Positions 1 through 8,359 are shown, counted from the stretch's first letter. The stretch: 64,000 bases of DNA from Enterococcus sp. 9E7_DIV0242 (GCF_002140975.2 NZ_CP147247.1:372001-436000), one strand, 5' to 3'. Translations and numbers: made by a program. The notes: generated by a model not told the origin, from the sequence alone.

Positions 1-2
1 TA

Positions 3-209
3 GCTCCGTTTACAGGAATCCATCTGTTTTATGGTGAGCCAAAGCAGGGGATGGTCGCCTTTTTAAAAGTGTCTGGTATAGAAAAGCTTCATGAGTATGT
101 AAAGCTGACTGGTTGGAAAGAAATGACGGAAATCAAACTGGAGCCTTGGGGCGGAAAAACCTGTTCAATAGAGACTGTTGATGGCTGTGAATTACGGTTC
201 TTTGAATAG
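3..209 (+). CDS. C-terminal fragment of a VOC/glyoxalase-like protein (cut by window edge)
   Basis: An open frame enters from the left edge and ends at a TAG at 207-209, giving about 68 residues without a start. The end contains a WGGKT segment followed by VDGCELRFFE. This resembles the last beta strands of VOC (glyoxalase/bleomycin-resistance) domains, where a 'DPDG..LRF' motif supplies the final metal-ligand region. The assignment rests only on this tail, so the substrate is unknown. The next gene starts 23 bases downstream on the same strand, so co-transcription is possible. Confidence 0.45.
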   Translation, partial: APFTGIHLFYGEPKQGMVAFLKVSGIEKLHEYVKLTGWKEMTEIKLEPWGGKTCSIETVDGCELRFFE

Positions 210-232
210 TAGCGAAGAAAGGTTAGGGGAAA

Positions 233-769
233 ATGGTAAATGAAAAGTTGAGGGTAGCATATTCCTTGTCTGTAGAGGACAATTTGATTTATCTGAAAAA
301 GATTTTTTTTAGTAAAAAGAATCCCAGTATTGTGGAGGGCATCCAACGTTGGATAAGAAAAGCTTTTTTGTTGCTTGTTGTATTGTATCCATTATTGATA
401 TTTGTCCTGACAAACTCAGTTAGGTCTGCCATAATCACAGGTCTAATTGGTTTACTGCTGATGGGTGTATTATGGTTAAATGCAACGAAGATTTATTGGG
501 CAAGGTATTGTTCAAAAGCGAAAAAGGATTTAATCAGGTTTCATTTTGACAATGATCCAGAGGGAAGAGTTCCAATTGAAGCTGTATTTACCGAAGAAGA
601 AGTAACGATTATTTCAGAAGCCAGAACGAAGACTCTTCGAAGTTCAGACATTTGTTTGACAGAAGTCACAGAGGATTACATTATTTTCTACACAATCAAA
701 TACGATGGTTCATTCATTCCTTTAAATGGTCTTATAAACAAGCAAGAAGTCATTGCATGGTTCAGCTAA
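233..769 (+). CDS. YcxB-like membrane protein
   Basis: The 178-residue protein has a short cytoplasmic N-terminus and two adjacent hydrophobic segments at roughly residues 43-60 and 66-84. A soluble C-terminal half of about 90 residues carries a 'FTEEEV...S......L..SDI..V.E...Y.I.Y' pattern. That layout matches YcxB-like proteins, small membrane-anchored proteins of unknown function in Firmicutes. An AGGGGAAA site precedes the ATG. The gene follows the VOC fragment closely. Function cannot be inferred beyond a membrane location. Confidence 0.6.
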   Translation: MVNEKLRVAYSLSVEDNLIYLKKIFFSKKNPSIVEGIQRWIRKAFLLLVVLYPLLIFVLTNSVRSAIITGLIGLLLMGVLWLNATKIYWARYCSKAKKDLIRFHFDNDPEGRVPIEAVFTEEEVTIISEARTKTLRSSDICLTEVTEDYIIFYTIKYDGSFIPLNGLINKQEVIAWFS

Positions 770-856
770 CCAGATAAACACTGTTTTGGGAAATGCAGGG
801 AGAATAGCTAGAGCAAAAGAATTAAAAAATGAGGTTTTTCGGGAGGAATTTTTACG

Positions 857-1399
857 ATGTTAACAATCAGAACTGCAACAGAAAAGGACAGTAAAGCATT
901 ACTTGCTATTTATGCCCCCTATGTTTTGGAAACACCGATTACATTTGAGTACACTGTTCCATCATTGGAGGAATTTACCCAAAGAATAGTAAATACTTTG
1001 TCGAGCTATCCGTATCTGGTGGCAGTGGATGAAAAACATACTATTGTGGGCTACGCCTATGCCCATAGCTATAAAGCTAGAACTGCTTACGATTGGTCAG
1101 TAGAGGTGACAGTTTATATAGCAGAACGTGCACATGGACTTGGGGCAGGAAAGCTGCTCTACCGCGCGCTTGAAAAAGAACTTGCGGCACAGAATGTGGT
1201 AAATTTGACTGCCTGTATCACGGGACAAAATGATGGCAGCATTCGCTTCCATGAAAAGATGGGCTACAAGTATGTGGGGGCGTTTGAAAAAATCGGCTAT
1301 AAATTTGATCGATGGTATGATGTCATCTGGATGCAGAAGCGCTTGGAGAATAACTCAGAGCAGGCTGCGTTCATCCCTTATTCTGATTTAGGAAGATAA
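857..1399 (+). CDS. GNAT acetyltransferase, phosphinothricin acetyltransferase (PAT/Bar)-like
   Basis: The 180-residue protein has the complete GNAT fold of the PAT/YncA subfamily. It opens with IRTATEKDSKALLAIYAPYV, continues with the 'EVTVYI....HGLGAGKLLY' acetyl-CoA loop (R/Q-x-x-G-x-G/A near residues 95-103), and ends with 'NDGSIRFHEKMGY...G...KIGYKFDRWYDVIWM'. Members N-acetylate phosphinothricin, methionine sulfoximine or related amino acids; the natural substrate here is not readable. A GGGAGGA site precedes the ATG. A strong terminator follows, making this the end of the first transcription unit. Confidence 0.8.
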   Translation: MLTIRTATEKDSKALLAIYAPYVLETPITFEYTVPSLEEFTQRIVNTLSSYPYLVAVDEKHTIVGYAYAHSYKARTAYDWSVEVTVYIAERAHGLGAGKLLYRALEKELAAQNVVNLTACITGQNDGSIRFHEKMGYKYVGAFEKIGYKFDRWYDVIWMQKRLENNSEQAAFIPYSDLGR

Positions 1400-1415
1400 G
1401 CAACTAAGAGTTTGT

Positions 1416-1449
1416 GACTAGACAGAAAAATGTCTGGTCCTTTTTTTTT
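1416..1449 (+). terminator. Rho-independent terminator after the PAT-like gene
   Basis: GACTAGACA and TGTCTGGTC form a 9-bp stem (one G:T pair) around a GAAAAA loop, followed by a run of nine T. It lies 17 bases after the PAT-like stop codon and is oriented for the plus strand. Confidence 0.85.
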
Positions 1450-1589
1450 ATTGAATGTAAAAAATAGGCATACTTAGATTACCATAATTATATTATGTAA
1501 ACCGGCCAATGTAACTCCAGTTTTTTGTTGCATTTACTACAAAAAAGTTGTAGGATAACAATAAGAAAAAGAAGGGGAGGAAGAAAAGG

Positions 1590-2042
1590 ATGGTGGATAT
1601 TCTCAGGGATATAGGGGTGATCCATCGAGCCTTGGATTCGATTGCTAACATAGAGTTCAAGGATTTCGCGCTTACCAGGGGACAATATCTCTACTTGGTG
1701 AGGATAGTTGAAAATCCTGGTATCATTCCAGATAAATTAGCGGAAATGATCAAGGTCGACCGGACAACAACGGCCAGAGCTGTAAAAAAGCTGGAAGATA
1801 CTGGCTTTATCGAAAAAAAGCCAGATGAACAGAATAAAAAAATTAAACGACTATTCCCAACAAGTAGAGGAGAGGAAGTAGCAGCATATATTATTAAAGA
1901 GACTATCTACTCGAACAGTCGGGCATTAACAGGATTTAGTGAAGAAGAGGCAGAGGAACTTTCACTGTTGCTTCAAAGGGTTAGAGCCAATATCGAAGAT
2001 GATTGGGATTATGTAAAAAAAGGGAATCATCGAACATATTAG
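1590..2042 (+). CDS. MarR-family transcriptional regulator
   Basis: The 150-residue protein has a MarR winged helix. Residues about 30-100 contain 'LTRGQYLYLVRI...PGI', the recognition-helix region 'DKLAEMIKVDRTTTARAVKKLE', and a wing with 'KKPDEQNKKIKRLFPT'. MarR proteins bind DNA as dimers and usually repress a neighbouring gene. The next gene, a PaiA-like acetyltransferase, starts 17 bases after the stop, so the two are probably co-transcribed and autoregulated. The upstream 190 bases contain the preceding terminator and a GGGGAGGAAG ribosome site. Confidence 0.85.
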   Translation: MVDILRDIGVIHRALDSIANIEFKDFALTRGQYLYLVRIVENPGIIPDKLAEMIKVDRTTTARAVKKLEDTGFIEKKPDEQNKKIKRLFPTSRGEEVAAYIIKETIYSNSRALTGFSEEEAEELSLLLQRVRANIEDDWDYVKKGNHRTY

Positions 2043-2059
2043 GAAAGGGAGCTAAGACA

Positions 2060-2581
2060 ATGACAACGAAAATTACCCCATGTACTAAGAATGACTTAGA
2101 AACACTGCAAAAAATCAGTATTGAAACTTATTCAGATACCTTTGGTGCACAAAACACCGAAGAAAATCTTAAAACCTATTTGGAGCAAGCGTTTAATTTG
2201 AAGAAGCTACAGGATGAGCTATCAAATCCCACAAGTAAATTTTTCTTTATTTACTATGAGGACCAATTGGCTGGGTATCTTAAGGTAAATTATGATGGTG
2301 CACAGACGGAAGACATTGCAGAAAATGCCTTGGAGGTTGAACGTATCTACATTCGAGTAGCGTTCAAGCGAAACGGATTGGGGCAATTGTTGATCAATAA
2401 GGCGATTGACTGCGCAGAGGAGCTGCAAAAGAAGCACATTTGGCTAGGCGTTTGGGAAGAAAATGATGCTGCGTTAAAATTTTATCAAAAAATGGGCTTT
2501 GTGCAATCAGGGCAACATTCCTTTTTCATGGGCGACGATGAACAGACGGATTTAATCATGGTCAAGGCTCTGACAGAATAA
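2060..2581 (+). CDS. paiA: PaiA-like spermidine/spermine N-acetyltransferase (GNAT)
   Basis: The 173-residue GNAT protein closely follows the Bacillus PaiA pattern from memory: 'DLETLQKISIETYSDTF' near the start, 'VERIYIRVAFKRNGLGQLLI' (acetyl-CoA loop), 'KHIWLGVWEENDAALKFYQK' and 'GFVQSG.HSFFMGDDEQTD' at the end. PaiA acetylates polyamines and acts on cytosolic substrates. The ATG at 2060, after GGAAAGGGAG, is preferred over an in-frame start at 2003 that would overlap the MarR gene and add 19 residues absent from the family. It probably forms a two-gene unit with the MarR regulator. Substrate specificity is inferred. Confidence 0.75.
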   Translation: MTTKITPCTKNDLETLQKISIETYSDTFGAQNTEENLKTYLEQAFNLKKLQDELSNPTSKFFFIYYEDQLAGYLKVNYDGAQTEDIAENALEVERIYIRVAFKRNGLGQLLINKAIDCAEELQKKHIWLGVWEENDAALKFYQKMGFVQSGQHSFFMGDDEQTDLIMVKALTE

Positions 2582-2611
2582 TCCAAAGTCTGATATTTTT
2601 AGGAGGAGAAG

Positions 2612-3046
2612 ATGGAATTTATAAATTTTCGTAGTGACGAGGCTATTTATCAGGAGTCATTAGTCCTACGTAATCGGATCTTACGCTTGCCACTGGGAAG
2701 AGATGTTTATGCGGAAGACCTTCTGATCGAAAAAGAGAATGATTTCTATGGTATTCTGATAGATGAAAAGCTCATTGCAACGATGAGTGTGTATAGAGAA
2801 GCGCCGTTTATTGCTCATTTAACAGCTTTTGCTGTTGACAGCTCTTATCAAAGAAAAGGATATGGTCGTGAGCTGCTTGAATTCGTTCTAGCCGACTTAA
2901 AAAAGAAAGGCTATAAAAGAATCAATGTCGATGCACGTGCGGAGGCCAAAGTATTTTATGAAAAATGTGGTTTTGGAATTATCGGAAAGACTGTTCAAAA
3001 CAAATTACTAGGTATTGATGAGTACAAAATGAGCTACGTATTTTAA
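2612..3046 (+). CDS. GNAT-family N-acetyltransferase (single domain)
   Basis: The 144-residue protein is a minimal GNAT domain. It has 'FAVDSSYQRKGYGRELLEFV' (beta4 and acetyl-CoA loop with R-K-G-Y-G), then 'INVDARAEAKVFYEKCGFG', the usual C-terminal 'A..FYEk.GF' signature. The N-terminal half is close to ElaA-like GNATs ('LRNRILRLPLG'). The substrate is unknown. AGGAGGAG precedes the ATG, and the gene lies 30 bases after the PaiA-like gene on the same strand. Confidence 0.75.
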   Translation: MEFINFRSDEAIYQESLVLRNRILRLPLGRDVYAEDLLIEKENDFYGILIDEKLIATMSVYREAPFIAHLTAFAVDSSYQRKGYGRELLEFVLADLKKKGYKRINVDARAEAKVFYEKCGFGIIGKTVQNKLLGIDEYKMSYVF

Positions 3047-3115
3047 AAGCAGTGGGTGTAACAACAATGACAAAGAATACGTAGCCGACTTGTCGGAAGA
3101 GCGGAGGGAACCAGT

Positions 3116-3988
3116 ATGCAAGAACCTGTGATGACACAATTAATGGATTTTTTCGAAAGCAATGATGATTTAAAAATTTTCAGTATGAACGGCTCAAAAA
3201 CAAACACGAATATTCCTGATGATATTTTTAAGGATTACGATGTGGTCTTTTTTACAGACAATGTTTCTAAGTATAAAATAGATTCGAGCTTTTTAGAGCA
3301 GTTTGGCGAGATCCTTTTATTCACTGAGCCGGAAATTGAAGCTGTCGATCCACTGTTCCCACAAGGCAATGGCTATATTTATCTTGTACAGTATACGAAT
3401 GGCGTTCGGATCGATGTTCAATTTCGTTCGCTGGATCAGCTAGAGACTTATCTAAAAGAAGATAGTTTAACACAACTTATCGCTGATAAGGAAGGCTTGG
3501 TAACAAAAGCACCGCTACCTAATGACTCTGATTATTGGCTGAAGCCGCCAACGAAAACAACCTTCGAAGCATCGGTCAAAGAGTTTTGGTGGGAAATGAA
3601 TAATACGTTGAAGGCTACACTTAGGGGCGAGCTTTTATTGGCACAATTCTACTTAGCGTTGACAAGAGAAGAGCTGATCCTTTTGATGACTTGGACGCTT
3701 GCGCATGAGCATGGTTACGAAAGAAATTACGGGAAAAAGTATACTGGTATACTCAAGTATCTATCTGACGAAGAAAGACAGCTGTTGATGGGAACCTTTG
3801 ACACAGGTTCAACAGAAAAAATATATCATTCATTGAAGCAGATGAAAAAACTGGAAGAAGATTATCTGCCGGTCCTTGGAGAGGCGTGTGGCTTTGATTA
3901 CCAAGACCTAATTAGCCTGAACGAGGTACCAGCAAAGTACCTAAATAGTAAAAATCAGCAAGAATTAGCTGCATATTTTGAAAGCTAG
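3116..3988 (+). CDS. Aminoglycoside 6-adenylyltransferase (ANT(6)/AadK)-like protein
   Basis: The 290-residue protein matches the streptomycin adenylyltransferase family. It has a 'NGSKTNTNIPDDIFKDYDVVF' region (nucleotidyltransferase G-S followed by the D-x-D/E-like pair), 'NGVRIDVQF' for the third acidic residue, and a helical C-terminal half with 'EFWWEMNN..KATLRGELLLAQ' and 'YGKKYTGILKYL'. Characterised members transfer AMP from ATP to the 6-hydroxyl of streptomycin. Here the usual 'DYDISY.VTD' reads DYDVVFFTD, which keeps the acidic pair. Chromosomal homologues often confer little resistance, so the activity is uncertain. A GGAGGGAACC site precedes the start. Confidence 0.75.
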   Translation: MQEPVMTQLMDFFESNDDLKIFSMNGSKTNTNIPDDIFKDYDVVFFTDNVSKYKIDSSFLEQFGEILLFTEPEIEAVDPLFPQGNGYIYLVQYTNGVRIDVQFRSLDQLETYLKEDSLTQLIADKEGLVTKAPLPNDSDYWLKPPTKTTFEASVKEFWWEMNNTLKATLRGELLLAQFYLALTREELILLMTWTLAHEHGYERNYGKKYTGILKYLSDEERQLLMGTFDTGSTEKIYHSLKQMKKLEEDYLPVLGEACGFDYQDLISLNEVPAKYLNSKNQQELAAYFES

Positions 3989-4040
3989 GAACAAAAAAAT
4001 AGGACAAGCAGCAAAAAGGAAATGGGAAGGAGGAGATCGA

Positions 4041-4625
4041 ATGATTGAAACCAATAGACTGATAATAAGAGAAATGGATTCCTCTGACCGAGATATCGAA
4101 GCACTTTATGCTATTTTATCCGATGTGGAAGTGAATGCTTACCTTCCTTGGTATCCACTTAAAAGCGTGGACGAAGCAAAAACGTACTTCCAACAAAGAA
4201 TCCAACCTAAGTACGATGCAGTGGATGAAGGGTATTACTTTGCTGTTTGTAAAAAAGCGGACAACAAACCAATCGGGTATATTGCAGTAAGCGGGGATGA
4301 GAGTCACGATTTTGGCTATGGGCTGAGAAAGGATTTTTGGAATCAAGGGATCATTACTGAGGCAGCAGCTGCTGTGATCGATTTTTTGAAGACCAAGAAA
4401 TGGTCCTATATTACTGCAACACATGATCGCAAAAATCCTGCAAGCGGAGCGGTCATGAAAAAACTAGGCATGGACTATAAATATTCCTATAACGAGCAAT
4501 GGCAACCCAAAGATATATTGGTCACTTTTAGGATGTACCAGATGAATTTTGATGGAAAAGAGCGTACCTATCAACAATATTGGGAGAAATATTCGGAGCA
4601 TTTTATTGAGGACGAAGTACAATAG
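4041..4625 (+). CDS. GNAT acetyltransferase, RimJ/RimL-like
   Basis: The 194-residue protein begins with 'IETNRLIIREMDSSD', typical of RimJ/RimL ribosomal-protein acetyltransferases. It continues with 'FGYGLRKDFWNQGIITEAAA' (acetyl-CoA loop) and 'TATHDRKNPASGAVMKKLGM'. The ATG at 4041 follows GGAAGGAGG at ideal spacing. An in-frame start at 3978 would overlap the ANT(6)-like gene and add a lysine-rich extension. Related proteins acetylate N-termini or small amines; the target is not inferable. It ends the first run of plus-strand genes and is followed by a strong hairpin terminator. Confidence 0.8.
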   Translation: MIETNRLIIREMDSSDRDIEALYAILSDVEVNAYLPWYPLKSVDEAKTYFQQRIQPKYDAVDEGYYFAVCKKADNKPIGYIAVSGDESHDFGYGLRKDFWNQGIITEAAAAVIDFLKTKKWSYITATHDRKNPASGAVMKKLGMDYKYSYNEQWQPKDILVTFRMYQMNFDGKERTYQQYWEKYSEHFIEDEVQ

Positions 4626-4641
4626 TTCAGAATAGATGGAA

Positions 4642-4688
4642 GCCTCTCCGGACATCCAAGAGATTGATTTGTCCGGAGAGGCTTTTTT
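4642..4688. terminator. Strong bidirectional terminator between convergent genes
   Basis: GCCTCTCCGGAC and GTCCGGAGAGGC form a perfect 12-bp stem, followed by TTTTTT on the plus strand and preceded by an A/G-rich tract. It sits between the convergent GNAT and aldo/keto reductase genes and could serve both. Confidence 0.85.
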
Positions 4689-4694
4689 GTTGGG

Positions 4695-5546
4695 CTATAC
4701 GTTCATTTTTCGTTCTGCCATCCAACGAATCATAGCGGGATCAGCATGAGAGAAAAATTGACTTTCACCTTGATTTAGCGCAGTGATCGCCAGTTTATCT
4801 TCGTCTGTAAGAGAAAAGTCAAAAATGTCTAAATTTTCGGCCATTCGTTCAAGCTTGACAGATTTTGCTAAAACGACGAGTTCCTGTTCGACTAACCAGC
4901 GCAGAATAACTTGCGCAACTGTTTTATTGTATTTTGCTCCAATCTTCATCAAGGTATCATTCGTGAATATATGGTTCTTTCCTTCGGCAAAGGGAGCCCA
5001 AGCTTCTGGAATGATTTTCTCTTCTTTCAATGCTTGAATCACTTGTGTTTGCTGGTTGAACGGATTGATTTCTATTTGATTTATCTGAGGTGTTACTTTA
5101 TTGAATTCAGCGAGATCGACTGCTCGATCAACCGCAAAGTTCGAAATACCGATCGAGCGAACGAGCTTTTCCTCCAACAGTTCTTCCATAGCACGCCAAG
5201 CACCATAGACATCGTTGTAAGGTTGATGAATCAGCAAAAGATCAATATATTCAAGCCCAAGACGTTCAAGAGAGCGTTGAAAGGATTCCTTTACCCCATG
5301 ATAGGAAACATTCTCTACCCATATTTTAGTAGTAATAAAGAGTTCGTCTCTAGCGATCCCAGAGGCGGCAATTCCTTGACCGACTGCGGCTTCGTTTTGA
5401 TAGGATTGGGCGGTATCGATATGACGATATCCTGCCTGCAATGCATCAATCACAGCTTGACGTGCCTCGTTTGGATCAGTGATTTGGTAGGTGCCAAAGC
5501 CAAGTACAGGGATTTCTACACCATTATTCATTGTGATTGTTTTCAT
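4695..5546 (-). CDS. Aldo/keto reductase
   Basis: The 283-residue protein is a full-length AKR. The catalytic tetrad is visible: Asp and Tyr in 'HIDTAQSYQNEAAVG', Lys in 'LFITTKIWV' and His in 'DLLLIHQPYNDVYGAW'. The NADPH-binding end shows 'VVLAKSVKLERMAENLDIF'. Such enzymes reduce aldehydes and ketones in the cytosol. The start at 5546 follows a GGAGGA; a longer frame upstream would overlap the MerR gene further. The gene overlaps the MerR gene by 23 bases and is last in a histidine phosphatase-MerR-AKR operon, so control by the MerR protein is likely. Confidence 0.85.
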   Translation of the reverse strand: MKTITMNNGVEIPVLGFGTYQITDPNEARQAVIDALQAGYRHIDTAQSYQNEAAVGQGIAASGIARDELFITTKIWVENVSYHGVKESFQRSLERLGLEYIDLLLIHQPYNDVYGAWRAMEELLEEKLVRSIGISNFAVDRAVDLAEFNKVTPQINQIEINPFNQQTQVIQALKEEKIIPEAWAPFAEGKNHIFTNDTLMKIGAKYNKTVAQVILRWLVEQELVVLAKSVKLERMAENLDIFDFSLTDEDKLAITALNQGESQFFSHADPAMIRWMAERKMNV

Positions 5547-5985
5547 TCTGATTTTCCTCCGCTTCTTCTTTAAAATGGGGCATTTTCCACAATTCTTCGA
5601 TATCATCGTCTGACGTCTCTCCACTTTTAAACTTCGCTAGATGCTCATCATAGGTATCGATCTTGTATTCAAGAAGATTACGCACACGCATCATCTCTTC
5701 AAGCTTGTCATTCAATTCGTTCAGTTGTTCGTTCAAAATATCTTTTTGCGCGAGTCGTTTGTCATCTTTAAGCTGGGAAAGCGCAGCAAATTCAATCAAT
5801 GATTCAATGGAAAGACCAGCGTTGCGCAAACTTTTTGCTAGAAACACCCAGTTTAAATCACGTTTTTTAAATATACGGTAGCCATTTTTATCTCGTTCAA
5901 CTGGCGGAATCACACCAACTCGTTCGTAATAACGAATGGTTTCGACAGTCAAGTCGAACATGTCTGCTACTTGTTTGATATTCAA
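5524..5985 (-). CDS. MerR-family regulator (aldo/keto reductase operon)
   Basis: The 153-residue protein has an N-terminal MerR winged helix ('IKQVADMFDLTVETIRYYER', 'GVIPPVERDKNGYRIFKKRD') and a dimerising coiled coil at about residues 85-125. There is no cysteine cluster for metal. This matches MerR regulators of aldehyde/ketone-stress reductases. It lies between a histidine phosphatase gene and the AKR gene, all on the minus strand, downstream of a promoter at 6638-6668 with the 19-bp spacer that MerR proteins need. Autoregulation of the three-gene operon is inferred. Confidence 0.85.
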   Translation of the reverse strand: MNIKQVADMFDLTVETIRYYERVGVIPPVERDKNGYRIFKKRDLNWVFLAKSLRNAGLSIESLIEFAALSQLKDDKRLAQKDILNEQLNELNDKLEEMMRVRNLLEYKIDTYDEHLAKFKSGETSDDDIEELWKMPHFKEEAEENQNENNHNE

Positions 5986-6025
5986 TGGTCTGTCCTCCTT
6001 TTATGAGTGATTATGGGATGAGCAC

Positions 6026-6604
6026 TCAATCAAGAATAGAAAAATCATGATTGATAATTTCCAATAACTCAAAAGAATCATCAGCAAATGCAAATTTTAG
6101 AATGCAGCAATTGCCAATTCGTGCTTGTTGCTCGATCCCGCTTGTATGTTCCCAGTTTCTCATAAATTGGCGACAAGAGGCCCCATGAGAAACGACAAGA
6201 ACGGTTTTACCCGCTGTTTCCTGCATCAGCTGCAGCATAGTATCAGACATTCGTTTCCTAAATGCCTGCTCCTCTTCGCCACCGTAAGCCACAAAGAAGT
6301 CGCGATAGGGGAGAGGTGGGTTCAAGTATTCATGCTCGGCTTCCATTGAACCAAAATTCCACTCCTTCAGACCTTTGAGCTGTTTGTAATCAAGGTCTGT
6401 GACCAGCTCTAATGTATCACAGGCTCGTTCAGAGGTTGACGAAAATGCTTGATCAAAATAAATACCTTTCGATAAAAAATACTCTCGGGCGATCATGGCC
6501 TGCTGTTTGCCTTTTTCCGTCAATGGAGAATCACACCAGCCTTGAATTTTTTTCTGTTGATTAAACAATGTTTCTCCATGGCGCATTAAATAAACTGTTT
6601 TCAT
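6026..6604 (-). CDS. Histidine phosphatase-superfamily protein (copy 1)
   Basis: The 192-residue protein has the RHG motif in 'VYLMRHGETLFNQQKKIQGW', 'DSPLTEKGKQQA', 'STSERACDTLE' and the second catalytic histidine in 'VLVVSHGASCRQF'. It is a cytosolic phosphoglycerate-mutase-like phosphatase of unknown substrate. It is the first gene of the operon with the MerR regulator and AKR. A clear paralogue lies at 53543-54112, again directly upstream of a MerR gene. The pair share motifs through the whole length, which suggests duplication of a module. Confidence 0.85.
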   Translation of the reverse strand: MKTVYLMRHGETLFNQQKKIQGWCDSPLTEKGKQQAMIAREYFLSKGIYFDQAFSSTSERACDTLELVTDLDYKQLKGLKEWNFGSMEAEHEYLNPPLPYRDFFVAYGGEEEQAFRKRMSDTMLQLMQETAGKTVLVVSHGASCRQFMRNWEHTSGIEQQARIGNCCILKFAFADDSFELLEIINHDFSILD

Positions 6605-6637
6605 TCCTGAACATCCTTTCCTTCACATTGTCTATCT

Positions 6638-6668
6638 ATCATAAACCCTTAAGTGGACTTCAGGGCAA
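6638..6668 (-). promoter_or_regulatory. MerR-type promoter/operator of the phosphatase-MerR-AKR operon
   Basis: On the minus strand, TTGCCC (6663-6668) and TATGAT (6638-6643) are separated by exactly 19 bases, the lengthened spacing that MerR regulators remodel. The spacer contains the near-palindrome CCCTTAAGTGGACTTCAGGG (6646-6665, 8 of 9 arm positions paired). The operon's first gene starts 34 bases downstream. Confidence 0.8.
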
Positions 6669-6798
6669 GAGATAAAGTGAATTTTTTTTAAAAAGGTATC
6701 GGTGCCACACATGAAAGCGCTGAGTAACCCATATACAAGCGAGGAGGGATGCGATAAACTGAGTGTGTGACAAACGAATGGATAAAGGAGTTGTAGGG

Positions 6799-7539
6799 AT
6801 GTTTATTGAATATGGTGAATTAAGCACAATAATGTACGAGTTGACCAAGCCTGTCGGTTCTTCGATGAATGGCGATGTAGAATATTACTATGAACAACTA
6901 GTGGGTACAACTGGAAAAATTTTAGAAGCCGGTGTAGGCACAGGTAGAATGATGATTCCTCTTCTTCAGAAGGGGCTATCTATAGAAGGTGTTGATTTGT
7001 CTGAGCAAATGTTAGCACAATGCCGCAATAATCTGGAAGAAGCAGGACTTAGTGCCCCCCTGTATCAAGGGGATCTAACAGCGTTGCGGCTGGAAAATAA
7101 GTATGAGGCAATTATCATGCCAACAGGTAGTTTCTGCCTTCTTCCAAGAAGCTGTGTACAGGCAGTTTTGCAGTCATTTTTTACCCATTTAGAAGTTGGC
7201 GGCAGACTTATCATTGATTTGGAGCTACCATCATGGTTTGTGGCAAAGGAAGTCGAAACAAGTGAGTACCCAATGGATAAGGAATCTGGCATTCTTTTTA
7301 CTTGTACAGCCCAAACGATGGATTGGCATGAGCAGAAAACCTCTTATATCCATCGTTATGAGTTGGTAAGAAACGGTTATGTTGAGAAAACAGAGCTATC
7401 AAATTTTGTTCTCTATTGGTATGGTATTGAGGAGTTCACGATGCTGTTGAAGGCAGCTGGTTTTTCTTCAATTTCTTATGAGGTAGGTTACGGGAAAGAT
7501 CCTGCCGCTTCTCTCCTAACATTTTTTGCAGAGAAATAA
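6799..7539 (+). CDS. Class I SAM-dependent methyltransferase
   Basis: The 246-residue protein has the Rossmann SAM-binding motif I 'KILEAGVGTGRMMIPLL', motif II 'IEGVDLSEQMLAQC' and a later 'GGRLIIDLELP' strand. It belongs to the broad methyltransferase_25 type, acting on small molecules in the cytosol; the substrate is unknown. The start at 6799 follows AAGGAG with 8-base spacing; an in-frame ATG at 6763 lacks a good site. It is divergent from the phosphatase operon. Confidence 0.75.
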   Translation: MFIEYGELSTIMYELTKPVGSSMNGDVEYYYEQLVGTTGKILEAGVGTGRMMIPLLQKGLSIEGVDLSEQMLAQCRNNLEEAGLSAPLYQGDLTALRLENKYEAIIMPTGSFCLLPRSCVQAVLQSFFTHLEVGGRLIIDLELPSWFVAKEVETSEYPMDKESGILFTCTAQTMDWHEQKTSYIHRYELVRNGYVEKTELSNFVLYWYGIEEFTMLLKAAGFSSISYEVGYGKDPAASLLTFFAEK

Positions 7540-7612
7540 CGTGCGTCAAATCAGTTAGAAGGAATCGTTTTTACACAATACTGCAAATCAAGAAAAGACA
7601 TAGGGGGTAACT

Positions 7613-8293
7613 ATGAACAGACAAGCAATCATTTTTGATATGGATGGCGTTATCGTTGATACTGAATTTTTAGATTTTCAGATTCAAAAGGAGTTTATCA
7701 ATAACCTCAATGGAACACAGGTGACGGATGAAACACTGGATTACAGTGTGCTAGTTGGCAGGTCGTATGATGATTTGTATCGAACCATGCAAACCTTCAT
7801 CAAGCAACAATATTCCTTAGTTGAGTTAAAAGAACTGTTTCAACATTTTAATGCCAAAAGATACTGCCAATTGGACTATCCTTCCTTGTTTAGAAAGGAT
7901 ATCGTCAGCATTCTGCAAAAAGCCAAACAGCAGGAACGATTACTGGCTGTCGCATCTTCATCAGAGCATGCTCATATTCTCGAAGTGCTGGAGGCTTGCG
8001 GGATTGTGGACTATTTTGATGTCATTTATAGCGGGGAATTCGTAAAAGAAAGCAAACCACATCCGGAGATTTATCTAAATACGTTAACTAAACTAGGCGT
8101 TCTTCCTGAGCAGGCCATTGCCATTGAAGATTCTCCTCATGGGATAAGAGCGGCCAAAGGTGCTGGTATCCAGACGATTGCCTTTGAGGAAACGAGAATG
8201 AACATCGATCAATCGGAAGCGGATTATTTAGGTGGAAACATGATTGAAATTAGAGGAATCATTGATGAACACTTTGGGAATATGAATAACTAG
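7613..8293 (+). CDS. HAD-superfamily phosphatase, beta-phosphoglucomutase-like
   Basis: The 226-residue HAD hydrolase has motif I 'IIFDMDGVIVDTE' (nucleophile Asp), motif II 'AVASSSEH', the lysine in 'VKESKPHPEIYL' and motif IV 'AIEDSPHGIRAAKGAG'. A helical cap lies at residues about 18-85. It groups with beta-phosphoglucomutase/sugar-phosphate phosphatases. The substrate is not determinable. GGGGG precedes the ATG. Confidence 0.85.
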   Translation: MNRQAIIFDMDGVIVDTEFLDFQIQKEFINNLNGTQVTDETLDYSVLVGRSYDDLYRTMQTFIKQQYSLVELKELFQHFNAKRYCQLDYPSLFRKDIVSILQKAKQQERLLAVASSSEHAHILEVLEACGIVDYFDVIYSGEFVKESKPHPEIYLNTLTKLGVLPEQAIAIEDSPHGIRAAKGAGIQTIAFEETRMNIDQSEADYLGGNMIEIRGIIDEHFGNMNN

Positions 8294-8359
8294 AAGAGTG
8301 TGTTCGAGCGTAGATGACAAGCTCTCTTTTTGAATTTTGAAAGGTGGAGGTTTATATGT

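Noticed and set aside
3978..4040. N-terminal extension of the RimJ/RimL-like GNAT
   Set aside because: It overlaps the previous gene and is lysine-rich, and a strong ribosome site precedes the ATG at 4041.
4911..5573. Plus-strand open frame of 220 codons over the aldo/keto reductase gene
   Set aside because: The opposite strand encodes a full AKR with its catalytic tetrad. This frame is low-complexity and cysteine-rich, typical of a shadow.
8290..8340. Terminator after the HAD gene
   Set aside because: An AGAGTGTG/CTCTCTTTTT-like stretch pairs too weakly to support a call.
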